From NCBI GenBank assembly GCA_016124375.1, contig WGNV01000001.1:1-64000 (forward strand): DNA of 64,000 bases, in the 5' to 3' direction. The translations under genes and the position numbers were made by a program. This DNA is from Tepidisphaera sp. (GTDB lineage: Bacteria; Planctomycetota; Phycisphaerae; Phycisphaerales; UBA1924). Numbering within the stretch: the first letter of the stretch is position 1; every line of letters begins with the position of its first letter. This document shows positions 9,158 to 18,130 of this stretch, in pieces. A model generated the notes under the pieces. That model did not search any database. It was given only the letters and a program-made list of their open reading frames with translations, and was not told where the DNA came from.

Positions 9158-10051
9158 CTACTTCCCGCTCCAGGCGTCCAGCGCCTCGCCCATCTGCCGC
9201 GCGACGCGGATCATGGCCGTGCTCGGGGTCAGGCTCAACGGGTCATCGATCACCGCGATGTGCTTGCTCTTGAACGCCGGCGTCGGCGTGCGCGCAAGCT
9301 CGGGCAGACGCGCGATCGCCTCTTCACCCACGTACGCCGCCTCGTCCTTGCCCCGCGGCGGGGTTCGGGGCGAGCGGGGCATCAGCACGATGATCGCATC
9401 AGGCCCCAGCCGCACCAAGTCCTCGCTGGCCAGGTCGATCCACGCCGCCCCCTGCTCGATCGCGGGCGTGCCGCCCATCGCCACGAGCATCTGATGGTGC
9501 CACGAGCCCGGCCCCAGCGCGCCCACCGGGTCAATCCCGCTGAGCAGCAGCACCTTCCCCGCGCCCTTCCTCGAAGGCCGCGGCGTCAGCACCCGGTCAA
9601 ATTCCGCGACTAACGCCTTTGCCTTGTCATGAGGCGCCGGCAGCAACGCGTCGATCTCGCCGATCTCCCGCCGGATGTCATCAACCGTCAGCAACTGGCA
9701 GTCGTGCGTGGCCCACCCCTCGCGCTTGGCCAGCGACACATACGCCTCGGGCAGGTCGCGCGTGCCCCACTGCGTGAGCACCAGCGTCGGATGGACGCGC
9801 TGCAGCGCTTCGATGTCGATCGCGAGATGATCGCCGCACACCGGCAGCGACGGCGAAAGCGTCATGTCCGACCCGTGCCGCCCGACGATGAGCCCTTCGC
9901 GCCCCAGGTCCTGAAGAATGATGCCCACCGCCGGGCTGAGCGCGACGACGCGCGGGCCGCCGGCGGTCGGGGCCGGCGGCGCCGGCGCACGCCGACAGCA
10001 CGCGGCCCAAAGCGCAAACGCCGCGAGCAAGGCAGCAGCCAGAATCGTCAT
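9158..10051 (-). CDS. ABC-transporter substrate-binding protein, BtuF/FhuD-like
   Basis: The product is 297 residues starting at the ATG at 10051 (a GTG one codon earlier is possible). An N-terminal hydrophobic segment ends in AACC, which could be a lipoprotein site, though the residue at -3 is unusual. The body reads as a cobalamin/iron-siderophore binding fold (helical backbone metal receptor): RVVALSPAVGIILQDLG, VGRHG, the helix-turn IDIEALQRVHPTLVLTQWG, a long linking helix, then GSWHHQMLVAMGG and DAIIVLMPRSPR. Such proteins deliver vitamin B12 or chelated iron to an ABC importer. No permease or ATPase gene is nearby, so it is an orphan. It diverges from the PhnP-like gene at 10121 and converges with the hydrolase fusion. 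Confidence 0.8.
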   Translation of the reverse strand: MTILAAALLAAFALWAACCRRAPAPPAPTAGGPRVVALSPAVGIILQDLGREGLIVGRHGSDMTLSPSLPVCGDHLAIDIEALQRVHPTLVLTQWGTRDLPEAYVSLAKREGWATHDCQLLTVDDIRREIGEIDALLPAPHDKAKALVAEFDRVLTPRPSRKGAGKVLLLSGIDPVGALGPGSWHHQMLVAMGGTPAIEQGAAWIDLASEDLVRLGPDAIIVLMPRSPRTPPRGKDEAAYVGEEAIARLPELARTPTPAFKSKHIAVIDDPLSLTPSTAMIRVARQMGEALDAWSGK

Positions 10052-10120
10052 CACGCGCCCGTACACGCGTGATCCTAGATTCGAAGCGTCTTCGCCGCCC
10101 GCAGGAACTACAGTCGCCCG

Positions 10121-11005
10121 ATGCGATTCGAGTTCCTCGGCACCGGCACCTCCTCGGGCATCCCCTCCATCGGCTGCGCCTGCGACGTGTGCACCAGCAC
10201 CGACCCCCGCGACACCCGCCTGCGCACCAGCGCGGCCATCCGCTACGCCGACGCCAAGGGCGCCCCGCGCACCATCCTCATCGACGCCGGGCCCGACCTC
10301 CGTCAGCAGGCCATCACCCACCAACTCGACCGCTGCGACGCCATCCTCTTCACCCACAACCACGTCGACCACACCTTCGGCCTCGACGAAGTCCGCCGCT
10401 TCAACGTCGTCATGAACGCCCCGATCGACATCTACGCCGAGCCCCACACCCAGGACCACCTGCGTCGGGTCTACAAGCACATCTTCGATCGCCAGGCGAA
10501 CGTCAACGACAGTTTCGTCGCGACGCTCATCATGCACACCATCGAGCCCCGCGACGTCGACGACGGGCGAGCCCTCGATGTCTTCGGCCTGCGCGTCACG
10601 CCCATCCGCCTGCTGCACGGACGCTTGCCCGTGCTGGGCTTCCGCATCTCGCCCGGGCCGGGCATCGACCCCGGGCCCGACTCGCCCTTCCCGCTCGCGT
10701 ACTGCACCGACGTCAGCGCCGTGCCCCCCGAAAGCTGGGCACGCCTCGCGGGCGTCAAAACGCTCGTCCTGGATGCCCTGCGCCACCGGCACCACCCCAC
10801 CCACTTCACCCTCGCCCAGGCCGTCAACGCGGCCAACCAAATAGGCGCCCAAAGCACCTACTTCGTACACATGAGCCACGACCTGGGCCACGCCGCCACC
10901 CAGGCCTCGCTGCCCGACGGAATGTTCCTCGCCCACGACGGCCTCGTGCTCGGCGGCGACGGCACCGCCCCCGCACCCAAATACCGGGTCATCGACCCGG
11001 ACTGA
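10121..11005 (+). CDS. Metallo-beta-lactamase-fold phosphodiesterase, PhnP-like
   Basis: The product is 294 residues with the beta-lactamase fold. It has LGTGTSSGIP at residues 5-14, the GCACDVC cysteine motif at about 19-25, the metal ligands HNHVDH at about 87-92, GRLPVLGFRI and a late HMSHDLGH. The N-terminal cysteines together with the HxHxDH motif are features of the PhnP/cyclic-phosphate phosphodiesterase branch, which opens phosphoribosyl cyclic phosphate, but many members act on unknown substrates. No phosphonate genes are present. Start at ATG 10121 is directly before the first strand. atpG follows after 72 bp on the same strand and may be co-transcribed. Confidence 0.85.
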   Translation: MRFEFLGTGTSSGIPSIGCACDVCTSTDPRDTRLRTSAAIRYADAKGAPRTILIDAGPDLRQQAITHQLDRCDAILFTHNHVDHTFGLDEVRRFNVVMNAPIDIYAEPHTQDHLRRVYKHIFDRQANVNDSFVATLIMHTIEPRDVDDGRALDVFGLRVTPIRLLHGRLPVLGFRISPGPGIDPGPDSPFPLAYCTDVSAVPPESWARLAGVKTLVLDALRHRHHPTHFTLAQAVNAANQIGAQSTYFVHMSHDLGHAATQASLPDGMFLAHDGLVLGGDGTAPAPKYRVIDPD

Positions 11006-11077
11006 CGCCGAACACGCCGCGGCCTCGCACCCGCGTCCATCGCCGCCGCCGGTCGCCGGGCATACGCTTGCCTCCCT

Positions 11078-11947
11078 ATGGGCAAGACCCGCGAGATCAA
11101 GAAGCGCATCAAGGCCGTCGCCAACATCCGCCGCATCACCAAAACGATGCAGATGATCGCGACCAGCAAGTTCGCCCGCGCCCAGCAGGCGGCCACCGCC
11201 AGCAAGCCCTACACGCAGACCCTCTTCGACCTCGTGAGCGAACTGGCCGCGGGCCTGGGCGAAGTCACGCACCCGCTGCTCGACGGCGGCCAAGCCAAGG
11301 CCAGCAGCAAGGACCTCACGCTGGTCCTCACCAGCGATCGGGGCCTCTGCGGCCCCTACAACGGCTCGGTGCTCCGCACCGCCATGCAGATGTTCCGCTC
11401 GACCCCCGCCGCCAAGGGCGGCTTGGTGGAGGTCGCGGGCAAGAAGGGCGCCGGGTTCTTCAAGTTCGCCGGCATCAACGTCACCAAGAACCACGCCCTG
11501 GGCGACAAGCCCAAGTACGAAGCCGTCCAGGCCATCGCCGAGGAACTGATCACGCGATTCCGGGCGGGCGAGATCGGCGTCGTGCGCGTCGTCTATATGA
11601 AGTACATCAGCGCCGGCAAGCAGACGCCGACCGTGATGCAGTTGCTCCCCTTCCAGCCGCCCAAGAAAGAAGGCAAGACGAGCGGCGGCAGCGTCTTCGA
11701 GTTCAGCCCGGACGCCGCCACGCTGCTGGGCGAACTGTTGCCCGCCGCCGTCAAGGCCCTGCTCTTCCAGGCCGTCAACGACGCCGTGGTGAGCGAGCAC
11801 GTCGCCCGCATGGTGGCGATGAAGAGCGCGACGGACAACGCCGGAAAGATGGGCAAGCGCCTCACCCGCTCCTACAACCGCGCCCGCCAGGCGCAGATCA
11901 CGACGGAACTCACCGAGATCATCTCGGGCGCCGCGGCTCTGAACTGA
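11078..11947 (+). CDS. atpG: F-type ATP synthase gamma subunit
   Basis: The product is 289 residues, normal for AtpG. The N-terminal helix has the conserved REIKKRIKAVANIRRITKTM followed by QMIATSKF. The Rossmann-like core carries LTSDRGLCGPYN, and the C-terminal helix ends with RSYNRARQAQIT and TEIISGAAAL. AtpG is the central rotor shaft linking the c-ring to the catalytic alpha3-beta3 head at the membrane. Unusually, no other atp gene flanks it: a PhnP-like gene precedes it and a strong terminator follows. Either this genome's ATP synthase genes are split or this is a second copy. Confidence 0.93.
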   Translation: MGKTREIKKRIKAVANIRRITKTMQMIATSKFARAQQAATASKPYTQTLFDLVSELAAGLGEVTHPLLDGGQAKASSKDLTLVLTSDRGLCGPYNGSVLRTAMQMFRSTPAAKGGLVEVAGKKGAGFFKFAGINVTKNHALGDKPKYEAVQAIAEELITRFRAGEIGVVRVVYMKYISAGKQTPTVMQLLPFQPPKKEGKTSGGSVFEFSPDAATLLGELLPAAVKALLFQAVNDAVVSEHVARMVAMKSATDNAGKMGKRLTRSYNRARQAQITTELTEIISGAAALN

Positions 11948-11966
11948 GTGACTTGATGCACGCTCG

Positions 11967-11996
11967 AACCCGGGATGAATGCATCCCGGGTTTTTT
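11967..11996 (+). terminator. Intrinsic terminator after atpG
   Basis: A perfect 11-bp stem (AACCCGGGATG / CATCCCGGGTT) with a 4-base loop is followed by a T-run (11991-11996), 20 bases beyond the atpG stop codon. Confidence 0.92.
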
Positions 11997-12011
11997 CATG
12001 CGCCGGAAGAA

Positions 12012-12335
12012 GAGTTCACCACACAGACGCAGAGGCACGGAGAAGAGCGGACCGGACAAGAGCAAAGAGGAAGATGAGGGGGGAGGAGACAGGAAAAGAA
12101 CAGGCAAGAGCGATGCAGACCTTGATGCCTCGATGCCGCGTGCCTCGGTGCCTTCTTGGTAGTCGGCCGCTCGGCTTGCCCAATCGGTCGAGATAGAAGA
12201 AGCCATCAAGGCATGCGGCATCGAGGCATCGAAGAGTGATTTCCGGTCTCTTCTTCTCTCGTCTTTCTCGCCGCTCTGCTTTGCTTTCTTCTCTGCTGCT
12301 GCTTCTCTGTGCCTCTGTGTCGCTGTGGTGAACTC
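12012..12335. repeat. 324-bp inverted-repeat element with low-complexity core
   Basis: The outer arms 12012-12045 and 12302-12335 are near-perfect inverted repeats: GAGTTCACCACACAGACGCA... on the left against ...CTGTGGTGAACTC on the right, with only a few mismatches in 34 bases. Inner GATGCC-rich pieces (about 12122-12162) are also inverted against GGCATGCGGCATC near 12210. No open frame inside looks like a real protein. The element fills the whole gap between atpG and cysC. The left part resembles 126-309. Confidence 0.75.
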
Positions 12336-12359
12336 CGCCGCCCGCCGCTCGATCACCTG

Positions 12360-13025
12360 CTACTCGAGAATGCGCTTCGCCTCCAGCATCGCCACGCACG
12401 CCCCCACGCACGCCTCCAAACTCTCGCTCCCAGCGTGCAGCGTCAGTTCCGGCCTCTCGGGCGGCTCATACGGACTATCAATCCCCGTGAACCCGGCCAG
12501 TTGCCCGCTGCGGGCCTTCCTGTACAGCCCCTTGGGGTCGCGTTGCTCGCACACCGTGAGGGACGTATCCACGAACACCTCGAAGAACGCCAGCCCCGCA
12601 CCCTCGTGGGCGCGTCGGGCCGCGTCGCGATCGGCCCGGAATGGCGAAATCGCGCTCGCGATCGCCACCAGCCCGGCGTCGGCGAACAGCCTCGCCACCT
12701 CGCCGATGCGCCGGATGTTCTCGGTGCGGTCCGCAGCACTAAACCCGAGCCCGGCGTTCAATCCCGTCCGCAGCGTGTCGCCATCGAGCCGATAGGCCCA
12801 CACACCCCGCCTGAGCAACTCCGCCTCCAGAGCCGCGGCGATCGTGCTCTTGCCCGACCCGCTCAGCCCCGTCAACCACAGCGTGCACCCCCGCTGCCGC
12901 ACTCGCCCCGCCCCCAGCAGCGACTGCCGCTCGTCGTGCGACACCAGCGGCCGGTGCGGATAAATGTCCGTGGGCGTAGCCGCCGGATCGGGCTGACGCC
13001 CAGGCTTTGCGTCTTCGGGCGTCAT
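12360..13025 (-). CDS. cysC: Adenylylsulfate (APS) kinase
   Basis: The product is 221 residues and phosphorylates APS to PAPS with ATP. The Walker A loop GLSGSGKST is at about residues 54-62, then [18 protein letters not shown] and [19 protein letters not shown], which are APS-kinase signatures, and [21 protein letters not shown] in the lid region. Its ATG overlaps the cysN stop codon as ATGA (13022-13025), so translation is coupled to cysN. It ends 25 bp from the inverted-repeat element. Production of PAPS, with no PAPS reductase in view, fits use for sulfation as much as assimilation. Confidence 0.95.
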   Translation of the reverse strand: MTPEDAKPGRQPDPAATPTDIYPHRPLVSHDERQSLLGAGRVRQRGCTLWLTGLSGSGKSTIAAALEAELLRRGVWAYRLDGDTLRTGLNAGLGFSAADRTENIRRIGEVARLFADAGLVAIASAISPFRADRDAARRAHEGAGLAFFEVFVDTSLTVCEQRDPKGLYRKARSGQLAGFTGIDSPYEPPERPELTLHAGSESLEACVGACVAMLEAKRILE

Positions 13026-14335
13026 GCGATCAGCCCCGCGCCGATCGTCGCGTTGGTCGCTTCGTCGATCATGATGAACGAGCCCGTCGCACGGCACTTC
13101 CGGTAAGAATCGCACACGATTCCGCCCGCCAGTTTCAGCGTCACCCGCCCGATCTCGTTCATCTCCAGTTGGCTCACGCCGTGGCGCTGCGAGAGGTCGG
13201 CCAGATCAAGCCGATGCGTGATCGCCTTGACCAGCGCCGGCACCTCGCGCGTGGTGTGCCGCACCAGCACCCGCCGCCCCGCGGGCAACGCGTGAGGCGA
13301 AAACCACACGACCGCCGCGTCGATCTCGCGAACGACCTTGGGCGACCGGTGCTCCGCGGCTTCGCCCGCGAGGTCGGCGCTCCGCACCAGCATGTCCCCC
13401 CGCTGCACGTCGCGCTCGTCTGCAAGTTCCACCGTCAGCGACGCCGGCGGCGCCGCGTGCTCCAGAGGCGTCGCGCCCACGTGCAGGCGCTTCACGCGCG
13501 ATGTCACCCCCGCGGGCAAAATCGTCACCTCGTCTCCCACGCCCAGCGACCCCGACGCCAGCCCCCCCGCCAGCCCGCGAAACGCCCCGTGCACACGGAT
13601 CACGCTCTGCACGGGCAGGCGTGTCGGCGCCGTCGGGTCGTCGGCGATGCCGGACAGTTCCTCGAGCATCTCGAGCAAAGGCGGCCCGTCGCGCCAACTC
13701 ATCTGCGTGCTTCGCGTCACCACGTTGTCGCCCAGCAATGCCGAGATCGGGACATACGTAATGGTGCAGCGCCGTGCGATGGTGTCGGCATGCCCATCGG
13801 GGGAGGCCGCCGCCGCGAAAGCCTCAAAGTCCGCCGTGATCTCGCGGAACCGCTCCTGCGAAAACTCCACCAGGTCCATCTTGTTCACGCACACCAGCAT
13901 GTGGGGCACACCCAAGAGTGCCGCGATGCACGCGTGCCGACGCGTCTGCTCCACCACCCCATGCCGGGCGTCTATGAGAATAATCGCCGCGTCCGCCGTG
14001 CTGGCCGCCGTCGCCATGTTGCGGGTGTACTGCACGTGCCCGGGGGCATCCGCCAGAATGAACTTCCGCCGGGGCGTCGCGAAGTACCGATACGCCACGT
14101 CGATCGTGATCCCCTGCTCGCGCTCGGCCCGCAGGCCGTCGGTGAGCAGCGACAGATCAAGCTCACCCCGCCCGCGCGACTGGCTCGCCCGCTGCACCGC
14201 GGCCAGTTGATCCTCAAAGATCCCCTTGCTGTCGTACAGCAGCCGCCCGATGAGCGTGGACTTGCCATCATCGACCGACCCGCAGGTCATCAGTCGAAGC
14301 ACACCAAGATCGGGAGTGGCGGCCAGGTCTTCCAC
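13022..14335 (-). CDS. cysN: Sulfate adenylyltransferase, GTPase subunit
   Basis: The product is 437 residues from a GTG whose first base is the last base of the cysD stop codon (TAGTG at 14337-14333). It is an elongation-factor-like GTPase: G1 [10 protein letters not shown]2 region with [14 protein letters not shown]3 DAPGH, G4 NKMD and the following beta-barrel domains. CysN couples GTP hydrolysis to formation of APS from sulfate and ATP by CysD. It stands between cysD and cysC in a three-gene coupled operon. A longer in-frame extension into cysD is rejected because it is a shadow of cysD. Confidence 0.95.
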   Translation of the reverse strand: MEDLAATPDLGVLRLMTCGSVDDGKSTLIGRLLYDSKGIFEDQLAAVQRASQSRGRGELDLSLLTDGLRAEREQGITIDVAYRYFATPRRKFILADAPGHVQYTRNMATAASTADAAIILIDARHGVVEQTRRHACIAALLGVPHMLVCVNKMDLVEFSQERFREITADFEAFAAAASPDGHADTIARRCTITYVPISALLGDNVVTRSTQMSWRDGPPLLEMLEELSGIADDPTAPTRLPVQSVIRVHGAFRGLAGGLASGSLGVGDEVTILPAGVTSRVKRLHVGATPLEHAAPPASLTVELADERDVQRGDMLVRSADLAGEAAEHRSPKVVREIDAAVVWFSPHALPAGRRVLVRHTTREVPALVKAITHRLDLADLSQRHGVSQLEMNEIGRVTLKLAGGIVCDSYRKCRATGSFIMIDEATNATIGAGLIA

Positions 14336-15324
14336 TAGAAGTACCCCTCCCGCTTGCGATCCTCCATCGCCGCCTCGCTGAACGTGTCGTCCAGCCGCGC
14401 CCCGCGCTCGCTCTGCCGCGTCGCGATGATCTGCCGGATCACATCCCGGGGCGACGAGGCCGGCGTATCCACACCCGCCGTGCACGTCATGTCGCCAACC
14501 GTGCGGAACCTCACCATGCGCCGTTCCATCTTCTCCCCCGCCCGCGCCGGGAAGAAGCTAGACACCGGGCAGATGCTCCCCGCCCGCACCACGATCTCGC
14601 GCTCGTGCGAAAAGTAAATCGACGGCACCACAATCCCCTCGTGCTCGATGTACTCCCACACATCAAGCTCCGTCCAGTTCGACAGCGGAAACGCCCGGAT
14701 GTGCTCGCCCACCTCAAACCCTGGCCCGTCGGTCACCATCCCCCGGTGGATCCGCCCGTTATACAGGTTCCACAACTCGGGCCTCTGATCCCGCGGCTCC
14801 CACTGCCCCAGCTCATTGCGAAACGAGAACATCCGCTCCTTCGCCCGCGCCTTCTCTTCGTCGCGCCTGGCCCCGCCCATCAGCGCATCCAGCCGATGCC
14901 GCCGGATCGTTTCTAATAACGCCGGGCTCTGCGCCCGATTGCGGCTCTGCTGCCCCGGATTCTCATGCGCCAGCCCGGCCCGAATCGCCTCCTCCACGCT
15001 CCCCACAATCAGCCGCTCCCCCAACGCCGCCACCAGCTCATCCCGATACGCGATCACCTCCGGGAAGTTGTGCCCGGTGTCGATGTGCACGATCGGAAAC
15101 GGCAGCCCGGCGGGGTGAAACGCCTTGCGGGCCATGTGCAGCATGATGATCGAGTCTTTGCCGCCACTGAACAGCAGGGCGGGCCGCTCGAACTGCGCCG
15201 CGACCTCACGAATCACGTACATCGCCTCGGCCTCGAGCCACGCGAGGTGGCCCGACAGCGGCGGGCGTGTGCCGGTGAGCACGCCCGGCAAGGCTGGGGG
15301 CGGGGTTTGGGGCTGGGTCGTCAT
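14335..15324 (-). CDS. cysD: Sulfate adenylyltransferase, small PP-loop subunit
   Basis: The product is 329 residues. It has the PP-loop SGGKDS at about residues 53-58, HIDTGHNFPEVI, GGARRDEEKARAKER, and the C-terminal RMVRFRTVGDMTCTAGV, all hallmarks of CysD. It forms APS from sulfate and ATP together with CysN. A Pro-rich stretch of about 20 residues precedes the conserved HLAWLEAEAMYVIREV, so a slightly later start is possible. It is the first gene of cysD-cysN-cysC and diverges from the sulfotransferase-like gene with a shared 196-bp promoter region. Confidence 0.95.
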   Translation of the reverse strand: MTTQPQTPPPALPGVLTGTRPPLSGHLAWLEAEAMYVIREVAAQFERPALLFSGGKDSIIMLHMARKAFHPAGLPFPIVHIDTGHNFPEVIAYRDELVAALGERLIVGSVEEAIRAGLAHENPGQQSRNRAQSPALLETIRRHRLDALMGGARRDEEKARAKERMFSFRNELGQWEPRDQRPELWNLYNGRIHRGMVTDGPGFEVGEHIRAFPLSNWTELDVWEYIEHEGIVVPSIYFSHEREIVVRAGSICPVSSFFPARAGEKMERRMVRFRTVGDMTCTAGVDTPASSPRDVIRQIIATRQSERGARLDDTFSEAAMEDRKREGYF

Positions 15325-15520
15325 GCGTTTTGCCGGCCCTTCGCGGCTTGGCCGCGCTCAGCACCGGGGCGGATGATAATCATCCACCCGCCCGCGCGGG
15401 CGACACTTTCCCGAACTTCGCACGCCATTTTTCGCTGCCCCACCCTCGACGCCGCCCCGCCGCTCGTTAACCTCCGCCAGCCGCCGCCTCATCCAAGCCT
15501 CGTCACCAAGGGACTTCACC

Positions 15521-16558
15521 GTGGGTTTCCGAGAAGACTTCCAGTCCAGCCCGACGCTCTACCCCCTGGGGCTCGACCTCAAGGCCGACGCCGTGCAGTT
15601 CGTCCAACTCGCGCGGGCCGACTTCGACGCGCTGGGCTTCCACGACCGCCGGATGCTCACGCCGCAAACCAAAACCGCCTGGGCCCGCTGGCCCCAGGTG
15701 CAGGACGCCGCCCGGGGTTTGCCCGTGCGTGCCAACTTCATCTTCCACATCTCGCACGTCGGCTCGACGCTCCTCTCGCGCCTGCTCGGGGCCCACCCCC
15801 AGGTCTTCGCCCTGCGCGAGCCCGGCGTCATGCGCTCTTTCGCCGACGCCCAACTCTCGCTCGGCACGCCCGAAAGCCCCTGGCCACCCGCCGAGTTCGA
15901 CCAGCGACTGTCGCTGTGGCTGGGCATCTGGTCGCGCACCTTCTCCCCACAACAGACCGCCCTCATCAAGTGCACCAGTTACGTCAGCGAGATGGCCGAG
16001 CTGCTCATGGACCGCGTCGCCGCGTCGCGCTCCATCTTCATGTACGTCTCCCCTGCAGTCTTTCTGCCCGCGCTGCTGGGCGGGGCGATGGTCGACATCG
16101 AAGGCCGCGCCGCCAGCCGCCTCACCCGCCTGCACAAGCGCCTGGGCGAAACCCCGTGGTCCCTCGCCTCGCTCTCCCCGGGCGAAAAGGTCAGCATGAG
16201 TTGGCTCAGCGAGATGCTCGCCCTGGGCGCCGCCGCCGTCCGCTTCGACGCCCGCTGCCAGTGGCTGGATTTCGACGCCTTCCTCGCCTCCCCCGAGCCT
16301 CGCCTGGTCGCCAGCATGCACCATCTGGGCCTGACCGACCCCGCGGCACACGCCGCACCTATCCTCGCCGGCCCCCTCATGAAGCAATACTCCAAGGCCA
16401 CGCACTTCGAGTTCGACGCCGGGGCACGCCAGAAAATCCTGCAAGAATCACGCGCCAAGCACGCCGACGAGATCGCCCGCGGCTTGGCGTGGATGGACCA
16501 CGCCGCCGCCAAATGGCCACAAGTCCAGCAACTCATGGAGCGACTCGTTGCCACCTGA
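15521..16558 (+). CDS. Sulfotransferase-like P-loop protein
   Basis: The product is 345 residues from a GTG with AAGGGA about 8 bases upstream. Residues 73-90 read FIFHISHVGSTLLSRLLG, like the PAPS-binding loop of bacterial sulfotransferase-family proteins (strand, then S/T-rich loop, then helix). FALREP follows, as in that family, and a later Ser/Tyr-rich helix (TSYVSEMAELLMD) could contact the 3'-phosphate. The adjacent divergent cysDNC operon makes PAPS, the donor these enzymes use, which strengthens the call. The acceptor is unknown. No signal peptide is visible. It is followed directly by a flavoprotein gene. Confidence 0.7.
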   Translation: MGFREDFQSSPTLYPLGLDLKADAVQFVQLARADFDALGFHDRRMLTPQTKTAWARWPQVQDAARGLPVRANFIFHISHVGSTLLSRLLGAHPQVFALREPGVMRSFADAQLSLGTPESPWPPAEFDQRLSLWLGIWSRTFSPQQTALIKCTSYVSEMAELLMDRVAASRSIFMYVSPAVFLPALLGGAMVDIEGRAASRLTRLHKRLGETPWSLASLSPGEKVSMSWLSEMLALGAAAVRFDARCQWLDFDAFLASPEPRLVASMHHLGLTDPAAHAAPILAGPLMKQYSKATHFEFDAGARQKILQESRAKHADEIARGLAWMDHAAAKWPQVQQLMERLVAT

Positions 16559-16589
16559 ATCACAATCTCCATCGGGACTCGCCCCGCGA

Positions 16590-17933
16590 ATGACCACCCA
16601 CGACCTCTGCATCATCGGCGCCGGGTTCTGCGGCTCCGCCGTCGCCGCTGGCCTCGTCCGCGCGGGCTTTCCCGGCTCCATCGCCCTCTTCGAAAGCCGC
16701 GTGACCCCCGGCCCCGGCGTCGCCTACTCCCCCCCCAGCCCGCGGCTGCTCCTGAACGTCCCCGCCAACAAAATGGGCATGTGGGCCGACGACCCCGCCG
16801 ACTTCGTCACCTGGCTTGGCTCCTCCGGCAAACGCTTCGAGCCCGCCGCCTTCCTCCCCCGCGCCTGGTACGGCGAATACCTCGCCGCCCGCCTCCAAGA
16901 AGCCATCGCCACCTCCGAAGGCCGCCTGCGCGTCATCCCCTCGCCCGCCATCGCCGCCGACCGCACCGCCGCCGGCCTCTGGCACATCACCAGCGAACGC
17001 GAAACCGTCACCTCGCCCCGCCTCGTCCTCGCCCCGGGCAACTTCCGCCCCGGCCCTCCCGCAGCGTTCGAAAACATCGCTGCCCCATGGTGGTGCCCCG
17101 ACCCCTGGACCAACGCCGCCCACGCCCCGCCCCGCGATGGCGAACGCATCCTCATCATCGGCAGCGGCCTCACCATGGTCGATGTCTGCATCTCCCTCAC
17201 CAGCCGCGGCGAGCGCCCCCGCCTCACCGTCCTCTCCCGCCATGGCCTGCTGCCCTGCGTCCACGCCTCGCCCGGCCCGGATCAACTCACCCCAGTCCCC
17301 CCCACCCCCGGCCAATCGCTCCACCAGGTCTTCATCCACGTCCGCCGCGAAGCCCGCCGCATCATGCGCGCCGGGGGCGACTGGCGGGCCGCCGTCGATT
17401 GCCTCCGCCCCATCACCCCCGCCCTCTGGGCCGGCTTCTCCACCCGCGACCACGCCCGCTTCATGCAGCGCCTCCGGGCCTACTGGGATGTCCATCGCCA
17501 CCGCGTCCCCGCCGAAGTCGTCGCCCGCATCGTCGAACTCAAGCAGCGAAACCTCATCCGTATCCTCGCCGGCAACGTCAAGGCCGTCGCCGATCGCGGC
17601 CCCGCCGCCGACATCACCTGGCGCGAACGAGGCTCCGGCCGCCTCGAAACCGCCACCTTCGACCGCGTCATCAACTGCACCGGCGCCCGCACCAGCATCA
17701 CCGCCTCACCCCTGCTCACCGCCCTCGCTACCTCAGGCCACATCCGCAGCGAAGAACTCGGCCTGGGCCTCCTCACCGACCCCCAAGGCCGCGCCATCGA
17801 CGCCCAAGGCCAGCCTCAGCCCACCCTCTGGGCGCTCGGCGCCCTCCGCCGCGGCACCCTCTGGGAAAGCTCCGCCGTCCCAGAGCTGCGCATGCAGGCC
17901 GCCGCCATCGTCCGCGACCTCTGCCCCCGCTGA
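16590..17933 (+). CDS. FAD/NAD(P)-binding oxidoreductase (NAD_binding_9-like)
   Basis: The product is 447 residues. It begins with a Rossmann dinucleotide motif, LCIIGAGFCGSAVAAGLVRAG (GxGxxG at about residues 9-14), followed by an acidic residue at the end of strand 2 (ALFES), PGVAYS, and a second dinucleotide motif ERILIIGSGLTMVDV. INCTGA near the C-terminus is typical of the YdhS/HcaE-like FAD-NAD(P) family. The start is set at ATG 16590, immediately before the Rossmann strand; a TTG at 16548 would overlap the sulfotransferase gene by 11 bp. Reaction unknown. The tight spacing suggests one transcript with the sulfotransferase-like gene. Confidence 0.8.
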   Translation: MTTHDLCIIGAGFCGSAVAAGLVRAGFPGSIALFESRVTPGPGVAYSPPSPRLLLNVPANKMGMWADDPADFVTWLGSSGKRFEPAAFLPRAWYGEYLAARLQEAIATSEGRLRVIPSPAIAADRTAAGLWHITSERETVTSPRLVLAPGNFRPGPPAAFENIAAPWWCPDPWTNAAHAPPRDGERILIIGSGLTMVDVCISLTSRGERPRLTVLSRHGLLPCVHASPGPDQLTPVPPTPGQSLHQVFIHVRREARRIMRAGGDWRAAVDCLRPITPALWAGFSTRDHARFMQRLRAYWDVHRHRVPAEVVARIVELKQRNLIRILAGNVKAVADRGPAADITWRERGSGRLETATFDRVINCTGARTSITASPLLTALATSGHIRSEELGLGLLTDPQGRAIDAQGQPQPTLWALGALRRGTLWESSAVPELRMQAAAIVRDLCPR

Positions 17934-18130
17934 CCCACGCCCGCTTCCTCCCGAAAAACCCGAACCCAAACACACCCCGCATGCGTATCTCAAAAAGGCC
18001 TGCGCCCACCGGCGTGCCGAATCGGGGCAAGTGTGCTATCTTGTCACCCCCGACCCGGCCGCAAACCCGCCGGCGAGGGCCGCCGCGCCCAGGCGCCGCG
18101 TAACCCGATGAACCTTGGAGTGTGCCCGCC

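Noticed and set aside
7459..9273. A 604-codon frame overlapping the hydrolase/ATP-grasp fusion
   Set aside because: Arg/Pro-rich shadow in another frame; the fusion frame has clear motifs.
10052..11800. Upstream extension of the BtuF-like gene to 880 residues
   Set aside because: The added part is antisense to the PhnP-like and atpG genes; the signal peptide begins at 10051.
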